This document shows, in pieces, positions 48,092 to 56,558 of a stretch of 56,601 nt of DNA. The stretch is taken from positions 1 through 56,601 of the forward strand of contig JAUZRY010000102.1 of assembly GCA_030949995.1 (NCBI GenBank). The letters run 5' to 3'. The translations under genes and the position numbers were made by a program. Each line of letters opens with the position of its first letter. The stretch's first letter is position 1. Source of the DNA: Ardenticatenia bacterium. GTDB taxonomy: Bacteria; Chloroflexota; Anaerolineae; Ardenticatenales; Ardenticatenaceae. A model generated the notes under the pieces. The model was not told where the DNA came from. It ran no database searches and saw nothing but the letters and a program-made list of their open reading frames with translations.

Positions 48092-49048
48092 CACGATGCC
48101 CGGCCCGGGCCCGGCCACAATGATCTCGCGCACGTACTCGAGGGCCTGCACTCGGGCGATCACCTGTTCCACATCGGCAGCCTCGCAGATGAGGTGGACG
48201 TTGGGGCCGGCGTCAATGGTGAAGTAGACGGCGAGGCCAGCCTCCCGCCACAGGTGGACAGCCTTGATCAGGGCGAGCGTTTCCGGAGCCCAGTAGAACA
48301 GGGGGGGGCGGCTGCTCATCATCACGAAGTGCATCGCGAGCGCATCGGCCTCGATGCACGGGCCCAGCAGGGCCAGCTCCCGTCGGAGCACAGCCTCCCG
48401 GACGCAGGGAAGCAGGCGTTGGGTTTGGGCCAAGCGTGCCCGCAGAAAGGGGCTTGTGTGGGCCAGTCGGTGCCCCTCGGCGGAGGAGACGGCCTTCTCC
48501 GCCGTGGCCACCACAGCCACCACGTCTCGCACGTCCCAGTGCTCCGGCGGAGCCAAGAGCTCGGCAAAGGAAGAGGTGTCGTCGGTGCCGGCGTGCCACC
48601 AGACATACCCGCCGTAGACCGAGCGGGCTGCCGAGCCAGAACCACGTCTGGCCAAGCGGCTCAACTCCGCGCCGTCGAGCTCTAACCTCAGCGCTGCCGC
48701 TGCTGCGGCCGTCAGGGCGGCAAAGGCGGCCGCGCTGCTGGCCACGCCGGCGCCCATGGGGAACGTGTTGCGTGAGCGCACGCGGGCCCGCCACGTGACG
48801 CCGGCCCGCTCCCGCACCAGGTCAAGGTGGCGGCTCACCCGGCGGAGGGCTGCCTCAGATGCGGGCTTGTCGTTGATGGTGAGCACGTCGTCGGCCAAGC
48901 GGGGGGAGAACTCCACGGCCGTCGTGGTGCGGGCGGCGTCAAGGGTCATGGAAATGCTGTCGTTCAAGGGCAGGTTGAGGGCTTCATCTCGGACGCCCCA
49001 GTACTTAATGAAGGCGATGTTGGCCCCCGCGTCTGCCTGTGCGCGCAT
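48074..49048 (-). CDS. Diphosphomevalonate decarboxylase (or phosphomevalonate decarboxylase)
   Basis: 324 residues. GHMP-family motifs are A-N-I-A-F-I-K-Y-W-G near the N-terminus, the ATP loop P-M-G-A-G-V-A-S-S-A-A-A, S-G-S-A-A-R-S-V-Y-G-G and the catalytic aspartate in F-T-I-D-A-G-P-N. It makes isopentenyl phosphate or diphosphate by ATP-driven decarboxylation. Some Chloroflexota carry the phosphomevalonate-specific version that works with isopentenyl phosphate kinase; sequence inspection does not tell which. It indicates a mevalonate route to isoprenoids. No other pathway genes are in the window. Frame intact. Confidence 0.85.
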   Translation of the reverse strand: MRAQADAGANIAFIKYWGVRDEALNLPLNDSISMTLDAARTTTAVEFSPRLADDVLTINDKPASEAALRRVSRHLDLVRERAGVTWRARVRSRNTFPMGAGVASSAAAFAALTAAAAAALRLELDGAELSRLARRGSGSAARSVYGGYVWWHAGTDDTSSFAELLAPPEHWDVRDVVAVVATAEKAVSSAEGHRLAHTSPFLRARLAQTQRLLPCVREAVLRRELALLGPCIEADALAMHFVMMSSRPPLFYWAPETLALIKAVHLWREAGLAVYFTIDAGPNVHLICEAADVEQVIARVQALEYVREIIVAGPGPGIVLQEPA

Positions 49049-49161
49049 GGATCACGCCTCGCTCCGCTTCACAGCCCCGTCCCCACCACGCGCGGCGGGG
49101 ACTCAACCCGCCCCATTGTAGCGAACAACCCCCAGGTGTGCAAGGTGCCCTATCACGCCAT

Positions 49162-49190
49162 TTGGCCGCACCCCACCTTTCCCCTACAAT
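49162..49190 (+). promoter_or_regulatory. Sigma70-type promoter for the phosphoesterase gene
   Basis: TTGGCC is followed after 17 bases by TACAAT, 14 bases upstream of the proposed ATG 49204, leaving a very short leader. Confidence 0.5.
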
Positions 49191-49203
49191 TCATTCAGCG
49201 TGC

Positions 49204-49977
49204 ATGCAATTGTCTGTGATCGTGGGTGAAGGAGGGGCTCCCCGAGTGTCCAACACCTCCGCGAATGCTGCCAATGGGGCACGGCGTGTCCTCATTCTGA
49301 GCGACAAGGTGGTCGAGTTCATCTACAGTCCGACCGTGAAACAGCGGTTCGGCCATGTGGACATGGTCATCAGTTGTGGGGACCTGCCGTATTATTACCT
49401 GGAGTACGTGATTAGCGTGCTCAACGTGCCCCTGTTCTTCGTGCGGGGCAACCACGCCAAGGTGGTGGAATACAGTACGTGTGGGGAGCGACGGGCACCG
49501 TGGGGCGCTGTGGACTTGCACCGCCGGGCCGTGTGGCACCAGGGACTGCTCTTGGCCGGCGTGGAGGGGTCGGTGCGCTACAACACCGGGCCCTTTCAGT
49601 ACACCCAAGCGGAGATGTGGGGGCACGTGTTCTCGTTGGTGCCCTCCCTCGTGCTCAACCGGCTGCGCCACGGGCGCTACTTGGATATTTTCGTCACCCA
49701 CGCGCCCCCGTGGGGCATTCACGACCGCTCCGACTTGCCCCACCAGGGCATCAAGGCGTTCCGCTGGCTGGTAAAAACCTTCCGGCCGGCCTACCACTTC
49801 CACGGCCACGTCCACGTCTACCGGCCCGACACAGTCACCCACACCCGTTTCCACCACACCCACGTGATCAACACGTTCGGCTACCGGGAGGTAGAGGTCG
49901 TGCCGGCCTCCCTCACCGCCCGACAACCCGGGCCGGCACCTTCGACTGCTTCTCACAGGGAGGATGTCACCCCCTGA
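49204..49977 (+). CDS. Calcineurin-like metallophosphoesterase, variant first motif
   Basis: 257 residues. Metal-binding motifs are visible in order: L-S-D-K-V (in place of the usual D-x-H), S-C-G-D-L-P, R-G-N-H-A-K, T-H-A-P-P and G-H-V-H. Asp of the first motif is kept but the histidine is lysine, so the second metal site may be altered. The segment C-G-D-L-P-Y-Y-Y-L-E-Y suggests a specific subfamily, whose substrate I do not know. The C-terminal ~20 residues are low complexity. It is upstream of the ParB-like gene with a repeat-rich 68-base gap. Confidence 0.8.
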   Translation: MQLSVIVGEGGAPRVSNTSANAANGARRVLILSDKVVEFIYSPTVKQRFGHVDMVISCGDLPYYYLEYVISVLNVPLFFVRGNHAKVVEYSTCGERRAPWGAVDLHRRAVWHQGLLLAGVEGSVRYNTGPFQYTQAEMWGHVFSLVPSLVLNRLRHGRYLDIFVTHAPPWGIHDRSDLPHQGIKAFRWLVKTFRPAYHFHGHVHVYRPDTVTHTRFHHTHVINTFGYREVEVVPASLTARQPGPAPSTASHREDVTP

Positions 49978-50045
49978 TATCACATCCGTGCGTGCCTATG
50001 CCCCCGGACATCACATCCGGGATACTGAACAGGAGGATGTGCCCC
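49978..50045 (+). promoter_or_regulatory. Repeats complementary to the Shine-Dalgarno of the ParB-like gene
   Basis: GATATCACATCCG at ~49976 and GACATCACATCCG at ~50007 are near-identical direct repeats. The second lies in a small hairpin (CCCGGA/TCCGGG arms at 50003-50021). Both contain CACATCC, complementary to the GGATGTG of the AGGAGGATGTG ribosome site at 50031-50041, so mutually exclusive pairings could hide or expose it. Confidence 0.35.
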
Positions 50046-50990
50046 ATGAACATTGATGAACTGGCCCGACATGACTTTGAGCACGCCCTGCGCCGTGCGT
50101 TTTGGCGCCAGATCATCAGCTCCCTGACGGGCAAGAGCAACGAACTGCTCCCCTTCGAGGAGGTTCGCAAGCGCCTGCCCCTCCGCGGACAGCGATACTT
50201 GGGCCTCCAGAGCGTGCCCTTGAGCAAGATTGTGGGAAGCGAAAGCCGCTACCGGGACTTTGACCGTGCCTTTCTCCCCCGTCAGACCCACACCAGGGAC
50301 CGGTGGATCAACATTGACAAGGCCCACTACCGGGACATTCACTTGCCTCCTGTGGAGCTCTACAAGGTCGGCGATGTCTACTTCGTGCGGGACGGCAACC
50401 ACCGCGTCTCCGTGGCACGCGAGCGGGGCCAGGAGTTCATCGACGCCTACGTCACCGAAATTGACGTGCCCGTGCCCATTGGGCCGGACATGGAGTTCCA
50501 AGACATCGTTCTCAGGGCCGAGTACGCCGCGTTCCTGGAGGCCACCTCCCTGGACCGACTCCGGCCCGGCGTTTCCATCGAGTTGACAATTCCGGGACAA
50601 TATGAAAAACTACTGGAACACATCGCCGCCCATCGCTGGTTCATGGGCGAGAGGCGCGGACAAGCCGTGCCCTACGAGGAGGCTGTCATCTCCTGGTACG
50701 ACAACGTCTACTTGCCGCTGGTGCGGGTTATCCGCGAGCAGCACATCCTGGAGGAGTTCCCCGGCCGCACGGAGGCCGATCTCTACCTCTGGATCATTGA
50801 GCACCAGTGGTACCTGCGGCGGGCGTTCGGCGACGTGTCCATGGAGGAAGCGGCCCGTCAGTTTGCCGAGAAGTATTCTCGCCGTCCCCTGCGGCGCTTT
50901 GTCAACCGGCTCAAACAGACCGCTCAGAAGGTCACCGGCAACCACGAGAGCAGACGCAACAGTGAGCAGCAGAGTGGGGGAACAGAATGA
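50046..50990 (+). CDS. ParB/DUF4032-like nuclease-domain protein
   Basis: 314 residues from ATG 50046. The region ~100-130 (V-Y-F-V-R-D-G-N-H-R-V-S-V-A-R-E-R-G) is the ParB N-terminal/sulfiredoxin-type motif G-N-H-R-V. The rest is mostly helical with conserved Trp/Tyr-rich segments (W-Y-D-N-V-Y-L-P-L-V, F-P-G-R-T-E-A-D-L-Y-L-W) that match DUF4032-type proteins. Function unknown; ParB-like domains bind DNA or hydrolyse CTP but that is not shown here. The stop overlaps the proS ATG as ATGA. Confidence 0.75.
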   Translation: MNIDELARHDFEHALRRAFWRQIISSLTGKSNELLPFEEVRKRLPLRGQRYLGLQSVPLSKIVGSESRYRDFDRAFLPRQTHTRDRWINIDKAHYRDIHLPPVELYKVGDVYFVRDGNHRVSVARERGQEFIDAYVTEIDVPVPIGPDMEFQDIVLRAEYAAFLEATSLDRLRPGVSIELTIPGQYEKLLEHIAAHRWFMGERRGQAVPYEEAVISWYDNVYLPLVRVIREQHILEEFPGRTEADLYLWIIEHQWYLRRAFGDVSMEEAARQFAEKYSRRPLRRFVNRLKQTAQKVTGNHESRRNSEQQSGGTE

Positions 50991-52432
50991 GCGAACAGGC
51001 CATGACTCCGCGCAGCACTGACTTCTCAGGGTGGTACCAAGATGTCATTCGGGAGGCCGAGTTGGCCGACTACGGCCCCGTGCGCGGCACGATGGTGATC
51101 CGCCCCTACGGGTACGCCATCTGGGAGCACATCCAGCGCAATTTGGACCGACGATTCAAGGAAACCGGGCACGTGAACGCCTACTTTCCCCTCTTCATCC
51201 CCTATTCGTTCCTCCAGAAGGAAAAGGAACACATTGAGGGCTTCTCGCCCGAATTGGCCTTGGTTACTGTTGGCGGCGGCAAGGAGCTGGAGGAACCCCT
51301 CGTCGTGCGGCCCACCAGCGAGACGATCATCAACTACATGTTCGCCCGCTGGGTCAAAAGCTACCGCGACTTGCCCCTGCTCATCAACCAGTGGGCGAAC
51401 GTCGTGCGCTGGGAGATGCGTACCCGGCCCTTCCTGCGCACGCTGGAATTCCTCTGGCAGGAGGGGCACACTGCCCACGCGACCTACGAGGAAGCCGAGG
51501 CCGAGGCCAGGCGGATGATCGAGGTCTACCGCGACTTCGCGGAGGGCGACGGAGCTGTGCCCGTCATCGTGGGGCGAAAGTCGCGCCTGGAGACGTTCGC
51601 CGGCGCCATCCACACCTACACGATGGAGGCCATGATGGGCGACAAGCGCGCGCTCCAGGCCGGCACAAGCCACAACCTGGGCCAGAATTTCGCCAAAGCC
51701 TTCGACATTCGCTACTTGGACGAACACAACGAGCTTCAACACGTGTGGCAGACTTCCTGGGGGCTGAGCACGCGCTTCGTCGGCGCGATCATTATGGTGC
51801 ACGGTGACGACCACGGGCTTCGCCTTCCCCCTCGTCTGGCGCCTGTGCAGGTAGTGATTGTGCCCATCTGGCGCAACGAGGCCCAGAGAACGGCCGTGCT
51901 CGCCACAGTGGGGCGAGTGCAACAGCTTCTCGCCGAGGCCGGCATTCGCGTGGAAGCCGACGTGCGGGCACAACATACGCCAGGGTGGAAGTTCAACTAC
52001 TGGGAACTGAAGGGCGTGCCCGTGCGCGTGGAGATCGGGCCGCGTGATGTGGAGAGTCAGACCGTGGTGCTGGCCCGCCGCGACGTGCCCGGCAAGGCGG
52101 GGAAGACGACAGGGATTCCCGTTGAGGGCGTGGCCGAACGGGTGCGCGAGTTGTTGGCGGAGGTCCAAACGGCCCTCTTCGAACAAGCGCGCGCCTTCCG
52201 GGATGCCCACATCCACGATGTGCGCTCGTATGATGAGCTCCGCGACGTGGTCGCGGCTGGCGGCTGGGCTCGGGGGTGGTGGGCCGGCTCGGACGACGAT
52301 GAGCGGCGCATCAAAGAAGAGACCCGCGCCACCATTCGCTGCTTCCCCTTCGACCAACCGGAGGGCGACGGTCCCTGCCTGATGACTGGGCAGAGGGCAC
52401 AACAGGTGGCTATTTTCGCCAAGGCGTATTAA
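50987..52432 (+). CDS. proS: Prolyl-tRNA synthetase, archaeal/eukaryotic-type
   Basis: 481 residues without the ~180-residue editing insertion of the standard bacterial enzyme, so it is the short (archaeal/eukaryotic-type) ProS. Class II motif 2 is visible in Q-W-A-N-V-V-R-W-E-M-R-T-R-P-F-L-R-T-L-E-F-L-W-Q-E-G-H-T-A-H, motif 3 region in G-D-D-H-G-L-R-L-P-P, and the C-terminus ends in a tyrosine as in this type. It charges tRNA-Pro. It overlaps the ParB-like gene by four bases and ends near a possible terminator at 52435-52486. Frame intact. Confidence 0.95.
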   Translation: MSEQAMTPRSTDFSGWYQDVIREAELADYGPVRGTMVIRPYGYAIWEHIQRNLDRRFKETGHVNAYFPLFIPYSFLQKEKEHIEGFSPELALVTVGGGKELEEPLVVRPTSETIINYMFARWVKSYRDLPLLINQWANVVRWEMRTRPFLRTLEFLWQEGHTAHATYEEAEAEARRMIEVYRDFAEGDGAVPVIVGRKSRLETFAGAIHTYTMEAMMGDKRALQAGTSHNLGQNFAKAFDIRYLDEHNELQHVWQTSWGLSTRFVGAIIMVHGDDHGLRLPPRLAPVQVVIVPIWRNEAQRTAVLATVGRVQQLLAEAGIRVEADVRAQHTPGWKFNYWELKGVPVRVEIGPRDVESQTVVLARRDVPGKAGKTTGIPVEGVAERVRELLAEVQTALFEQARAFRDAHIHDVRSYDELRDVVAAGGWARGWWAGSDDDERRIKEETRATIRCFPFDQPEGDGPCLMTGQRAQQVAIFAKAY

Positions 52433-52434
52433 CC

Positions 52435-52486
52435 GCTGGCCCCTTCCTCGGACGCTTTCAGCCTGCGGGAGGGGCAGTGGCTGTTG
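52435..52486. terminator. Imperfect inverted repeat after proS, possible bidirectional terminator
   Basis: CCGCTG-x-CCCCTTCC near 52435 pairs imperfectly with GGGAGGGGCAGTGG near 52470-52483 across the gap between the convergent proS and radical SAM genes. The loop is long, so it is weak. Confidence 0.35.
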
Positions 52487-52490
52487 ACCT

Positions 52491-53591
52491 CTACTCCCCG
52501 AACCGTCCCCAAGCCACGTGGCCAATGACCCGCGCCACCGTGGGCGGGTGGAGCAACATGTTGGCGTAGCTGGCATTAGCCATGGGGCAGGCGCATTCCC
52601 GGTTCTTGATGCTCTGACGCAGCCGGCGGAGTTCGCCCACCATTTCGAACCAAATGGGGCGCAGGTCATAGCCGGTCTCCCTGACGTTGCCCACCGGTTC
52701 GGCGCGAATACAACAGCTCCACACGTCGCCGTTGGGAGCGATGTGGGCGCTGGCCCAGCCGGCATAACAGGGGATCACTTGGCGGTTCTCGAAGAGCACG
52801 CGCTTGGCGAGCTGATAATAGTGGGCCCGGAAGGCTTGGGTGAAGCGGGCGATTCCCCGCGCCGGCGCCCGGCGGGCCTCTTGGCTGAGAAAGTCGGCAA
52901 TGGGAGCGTACTGCTCGGCCAACGGGGTGATCTCCCAGCCCACCGTGACCAATTCGGCCCGTTCCTCGGCCACCTCGGTGATGTAGCTGTCGGGCTCCAA
53001 CGCCTGCAGCCCCTCGTAGATTTCGAAGAACCGCTCCACGTTAAAGCGGCTGATAACCGTGTGCACCGTGAGCACCAGGTTGTCGTGGCGCTCCTGAAGG
53101 GCCTTGAGCCCGTTCCAGGTGCGCATGGCCTTCTCCCAGTTGCCCGGGGCCACGCGCAGCACGTCGTGCCGCTCGCCCAGCTCGTCCAAGGAGAGGTTGA
53201 TCCCGATGGCCGTGTGGGAGGCGGCCCTGCAGATGCGGTCCACCTTCTCGAGAATGCGGTCAGTTAACATGCCGTTGGTGGGGATGGTGATCACCGCCGG
53301 CTCACACGCCTTACAGGCCGCGATGACCACTTCGTCCACGTCCTTGCGCAGAAAGGGTTCACCACCGGTGAAGGTGATGTAGAAGGGGGTCTTGCCCAAG
53401 TGCCTGAAAACTTGATGCCATTCCTCGGCCGACATGTCATCGTTGGGCCGGCGCCACACGTCGCACGTCTTGCACTTGGAGTTGCACCGGAAGCTCACGC
53501 TCACCACCAGGCTGAAGGGCAACAGTTTGGGCACGCCAAAGTGGTAAAAGCTCCAGTAGAGCGGGATCTTGGGCAGCAGTCGGCGCAACAT
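52491..53591 (-). CDS. Radical SAM protein with SPASM-like C-terminal domain
   Basis: 366 residues. The radical SAM cluster motif is C-N-S-K-C-K-T-C in [17 protein letters not shown] is the SAM-binding GGE motif. The C-terminal region holds C-Y-A-G, C-C-I-R and C-A-C-P-M cysteines, consistent with a reduced SPASM/Twitch auxiliary cluster. Family members modify peptides, sugars or cofactors; no precursor peptide is seen nearby. It is downstream of a B12-binding radical SAM gene but separated from it by a terminator-like hairpin, so it may have its own promoter. Frame intact. Confidence 0.88.
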   Translation of the reverse strand: MLRRLLPKIPLYWSFYHFGVPKLLPFSLVVSVSFRCNSKCKTCDVWRRPNDDMSAEEWHQVFRHLGKTPFYITFTGGEPFLRKDVDEVVIAACKACEPAVITIPTNGMLTDRILEKVDRICRAASHTAIGINLSLDELGERHDVLRVAPGNWEKAMRTWNGLKALQERHDNLVLTVHTVISRFNVERFFEIYEGLQALEPDSYITEVAEERAELVTVGWEITPLAEQYAPIADFLSQEARRAPARGIARFTQAFRAHYYQLAKRVLFENRQVIPCYAGWASAHIAPNGDVWSCCIRAEPVGNVRETGYDLRPIWFEMVGELRRLRQSIKNRECACPMANASYANMLLHPPTVARVIGHVAWGRFGE

Positions 53592-53620
53592 GAGTTCACC
53601 TCGTGGGGCTGTGTGCCGTC

Positions 53621-53651
53621 AGAAAGAAAGAGGGAGACACGGCTGTCTCCC
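53621..53651 (-). terminator. Intrinsic terminator downstream of the B12-binding radical SAM gene
   Basis: On the minus strand a perfect 8-base stem GGGAGACA/TGTCTCCC with a 4-base loop is followed by TCTTTCTTTCT. Confidence 0.65.
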
Positions 53652-53661
53652 CCTGTGCGGA

Positions 53662-53712
53662 CGTAAGGCCGAAATCGCACGGCGTTGTGCGCTCCGGCGT
53701 TTCCGCCTTACG
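53662..53712. repeat. Compound inverted repeat
   Basis: Outer 13-base arms CGTAAGGCCGAAA and TTTCCGCCTTACG pair with one mismatch, enclosing an inner CGCAC/GTGCG stem. The right arm contains the stop of the B12-binding radical SAM gene. It stands next to the terminator at 53621-53651 and may form a second structure. Confidence 0.5.
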
Positions 53713-55150
53713 CATAAGCGCCCTCCACCGCGCGCGGCTGGCCCACACGAGTCTCCCGGTCGCCCAGGAAGAAACGTCGCGCGTCCTTGAGCCGTGCCGG
53801 CGCGTTGACCCACGTGTCCTTGCGGGTGAGCCGTTTCCAGATGCGCCCTGGCCGCAGGTAGAAGCGACGGTAAGCCTCATGCCACTTGCGCTCCACCAGC
53901 TCGGCCGTCAGGTCGCCGATCTCGAAGCGGGCCCGTTGTTCGTGGATGGCGTAGTCACGCCAATCGTGGCTGAAAATGTTGCCGTACTTGTGGACGAGGT
54001 CGTAGAGGCGCGTGCCGGGGAAGGGCGCCGCGATCATGAAGTTGGCCAGATCGGGGTCCAGCTCCAGGGCGAGCTGGATGGTTTTCTCCATGCTCTCCTC
54101 GGTCTCCTCCGGCATCCCGAAAATGAAGAACCCCATGGTCTCCAGCCCAGCCGCCTTGGCGTTCTTGAAGGCCTCGCGCACCATGTCCACCGTCTGGCTC
54201 TTCTTGATCACCTTCTTGAGAATGTAGTCGTCGCCGCTTTCCACGCCGAAGCCCACACGCTTGCACCCCGCCGCTTTCATGAGCTGGAAGAGTTCCAGAT
54301 CCGTGTGGTTCACCTTCATGCCGTGAACGGTCACCCAGGGCACGGTGTTGAGCCCCTCTTCGATCAGGCGACGGCAGATCTCCTTGGCCCGGTCGAGTTG
54401 TAAGTTCCAGATATCGTCGGTGATGCCGATCTCGGTGGCGTGGAGCCCCTTGACCAGCCAGCGCCACTCGGCAATGACGTTTTCCACGCTGCGGGGACGC
54501 CACGTGTCGCCGGTGACGGGTTTGGAGCAGAAGTTGCACTTGTACGGGCAGCCCCGGCTCGTCAAGATGGTGAAGGCACGGGCGTGGGGGTCCAGGCCGT
54601 CGGTGAGGGGTTGCAGGTTGGTGTACCGGTCGATCTTGAACAGATCATGGGCCGGGAAGGGAAAGCGGTCGATGTTGTCGTCCAACACGCGGGGACGGTT
54701 CATGATGGGCTGGCCATCTCGTTTCCAGACCAGGCCATCGATGTCACCCAAGTTCTTCCCGCCCGTGTGTTCCAAGTCCATGACCAATTCGAGCAGCGTG
54801 TCTTCTCCCTCGCCGATAACTACAAAGTCCACAAATGGCTGTTCAGCGCTCTCCATTGGCAAGATAGTCAGGTGAGCGCCGCCTAACGCGGTCCACTTGC
54901 CCCGTGCCTTGGCCGCCTTCACCATATCCCACGCCTCGTAGATCAGGGGAGTCGTGGCCGTAACCCCCACCAGGTCGAAGCGCGTGCGGTCCAAGTACGC
55001 CTCGAAGGGCTCGTCTTCGACGGCCGCGTCGTAGATGGCCACCTCGTGGCCGTGCTCGCGCACCACGGCCGCCAGATAGCCGAGCCCTAGCGGTATGTGC
55101 TTGCGCGATGACCAGACTTTGGATTCAGGACTGGCGAGCAGAACGCGCAT
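53708..55150 (-). CDS. B12-binding domain radical SAM protein
   Basis: 480 residues. Residues 1-~140 are a B12-binding Rossmann-type domain ([29 protein letters not shown]). The radical SAM domain follows with C-P-Y-K-C-N-F-C and H-x-x-E-x-G-I-T-D-D. The class commonly methylates carbon or phosphorus atoms or rearranges rings; substrates here are unknown. The C-terminal ~100 residues resemble the BchE/Mg-protoporphyrin-like group's tail. It has its own promoter at 55293-55320. Frame intact. Confidence 0.88.
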   Translation of the reverse strand: MRVLLASPESKVWSSRKHIPLGLGYLAAVVREHGHEVAIYDAAVEDEPFEAYLDRTRFDLVGVTATTPLIYEAWDMVKAAKARGKWTALGGAHLTILPMESAEQPFVDFVVIGEGEDTLLELVMDLEHTGGKNLGDIDGLVWKRDGQPIMNRPRVLDDNIDRFPFPAHDLFKIDRYTNLQPLTDGLDPHARAFTILTSRGCPYKCNFCSKPVTGDTWRPRSVENVIAEWRWLVKGLHATEIGITDDIWNLQLDRAKEICRRLIEEGLNTVPWVTVHGMKVNHTDLELFQLMKAAGCKRVGFGVESGDDYILKKVIKKSQTVDMVREAFKNAKAAGLETMGFFIFGMPEETEESMEKTIQLALELDPDLANFMIAAPFPGTRLYDLVHKYGNIFSHDWRDYAIHEQRARFEIGDLTAELVERKWHEAYRRFYLRPGRIWKRLTRKDTWVNAPARLKDARRFFLGDRETRVGQPRAVEGAYA

Positions 55151-55292
55151 GAGTTATCCTCTCCTTCGGCGTTGTGTGCGGACCCATTCCCAACTGGGCG
55201 AGAGCACCTACAACTTCCCCCAGGCACCGCGTGCCCTCAGAGGGCCTCCCCCATGTTAGCATCCGTTATGTGCGGCGAACAGAACCCTCCCG

Positions 55293-55320
55293 ATTATACC
55301 AGCTCTGCCTGAAACACCAA
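55293..55320 (-). promoter_or_regulatory. Promoter for the B12-binding radical SAM gene
   Basis: On the minus strand TTGGTG is followed after 16 bases by a perfect TATAAT with TG extension, about 140 bases upstream of the ATG at 55150. Confidence 0.55.
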
Positions 55321-55382
55321 ACTCGCCTCACCCTCCACCGCTGCCCCGCGAGCAGGTGGCTGCTGCGCGTTCTGTGGCCCGT

Positions 55383-55769
55383 TCACTCGTGCGCGCTGGG
55401 GTGGCCGTAAGCGTACATCTTGACCTGGTGGGCACCGTGCTCCTGTAACACCTTGACAGCTGCCTGCAGCCGGGCCGGCTCGCCGCGTACCAACAGGATC
55501 ACCGCCGGCAACGCGTGGGAAGGGGTGGTGGCATGGACTTCCCGCCGCCCCCCCAGTGTGGCCTTCAGGCGCTCCCACCATCCTGCGGGCTGTGCGGTCT
55601 GTGGGACAGGGCGACGTTCGATCAAGGTAAAGCGCTCGAATTCCGGGGGCAGGGTGCCCAACTCCAGGCGCATGAGGGCCTTCTTGGCCTCCATGGCCTG
55701 GTGCTGCTCGTGGAAGACGGCCTCGACGATGCCGGGATACCGATTGGCCAAGAGCGTCGTGTCGGCCAT
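55383..55769 (-). CDS. Small hypothetical protein, possible stress-protein (YflT-like) fold
   Basis: 128 residues from ATG 55769; the upstream 53 residues of the open frame are low complexity and likely non-coding. The pattern V-E-A-V-F-H-E-Q-H-Q-A-M-E-A-K-K-A-L and V-L-Q-E-H-G-A-H-Q-V-K-M-Y-A-Y resembles the heat-induced stress protein YflT/DUF1269-type alpha/beta repeat. A basic linker with W-W-E-R-L lies between. I do not recognise a named family with confidence. Confidence 0.5.
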   Translation of the reverse strand: MADTTLLANRYPGIVEAVFHEQHQAMEAKKALMRLELGTLPPEFERFTLIERRPVPQTAQPAGWWERLKATLGGRREVHATTPSHALPAVILLVRGEPARLQAAVKVLQEHGAHQVKMYAYGHPSAHE

Positions 55770-56053
55770 GGATGCACCTCCTTCATCTCTCTCTTCACGA
55801 AGAGACGGGGAGCACGGACGACGGGCGAGGATGGAACCGGAGAAAAACTGCCGGCGCTCAGCCGACCACTCCACCGTGAACGCTGGCACGCCGCACAAGA
55901 GCCTACCACAAATTCGCAAAATTGCCACTCCATCCCCTGCAGCCGGCCCGGGCCGAGACGGGTTACGGAAATTGCCGCCCCACAGCTTTGTGATAGACTT
56001 CTACTCCGCAAAGACGACCGAAAAACTCAACAAAACCGGAGGGAGGAGTCCCA
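55770..56053. other. Divergent intergenic region, no gene seen
   Basis: No gene or RNA was recognised here. A possible plus-strand promoter for the thiol peroxidase gene is TTGCCG followed after 16 bases by TAGACT near 55973-56000, judged weak. Confidence 0.3.
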
Positions 56054-56558
56054 TGGCAGGCGAGCGAGTTGGTGCCGTCACGTTTCTGGGAAATCCACTG
56101 ACTGTTTTGGGCAATCCTGTGGAAGTCGGGCAACAGGCACCCGACTTCACCGTGCTGGACACTGAGCTCACCCCCCGACATTTGCGGGACTATGCTGGCA
56201 AGGTGAAGCTCATTGCTTCTGTGCCCTCACTCGACACAGGGGTCTGTGATGCGGAGACACGGCGCTGGAATGAAGAAGCTAGCCGGTTGGGCGATGACGT
56301 GGTGGTGTTGATATCAGGGTGCAGTTTGCCTTGCAGAGCAACCGGTGGTGCGAGCGGCGATTGAGCGCGGCGCTGGTCCACCTTCAGAAATTCCATATTG
56401 ACATGTCCTTCAGCGATGGCATTTATAAGCCACGCATGTGAAAAAAGCTTATATTGGAGGGTGACAGTCTTCATCGTGGATGATAAGCGTAATCCCGGCA
56501 CGTCGAGTACGTGCCAGGATATAATCATCCATTCCGGGAACGGTCACCATTTGCATAA
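56054..56558 (+). CDS. tpx: Thiol peroxidase Tpx, C-terminal half disrupted by several frameshifts
   Basis: GGAGGGAGGAG precedes the ATG at 56054. The N-terminal ~85 residues are normal Tpx: G-Q-Q-A-P-D-F-T-V-L, S-L-D-T-G-V-C-D-A-E-T-R-R with the peroxidatic cysteine. Near 56311-56318 the frame changes and the next segment has S-N-R-W-C-E with the resolving cysteine and D-M-S-F-S-D. A third segment (from ~56467) gives V-F-I-V-D-D, and a further change leads to V-E-Y-V-P-G-Y-N to a TAA at 56556-56558. The ordered fragments span the usual ~168 residues, so the gene is collinear but unread. The breaks lie in the last ~300 bases of the window. Confidence 0.75.
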
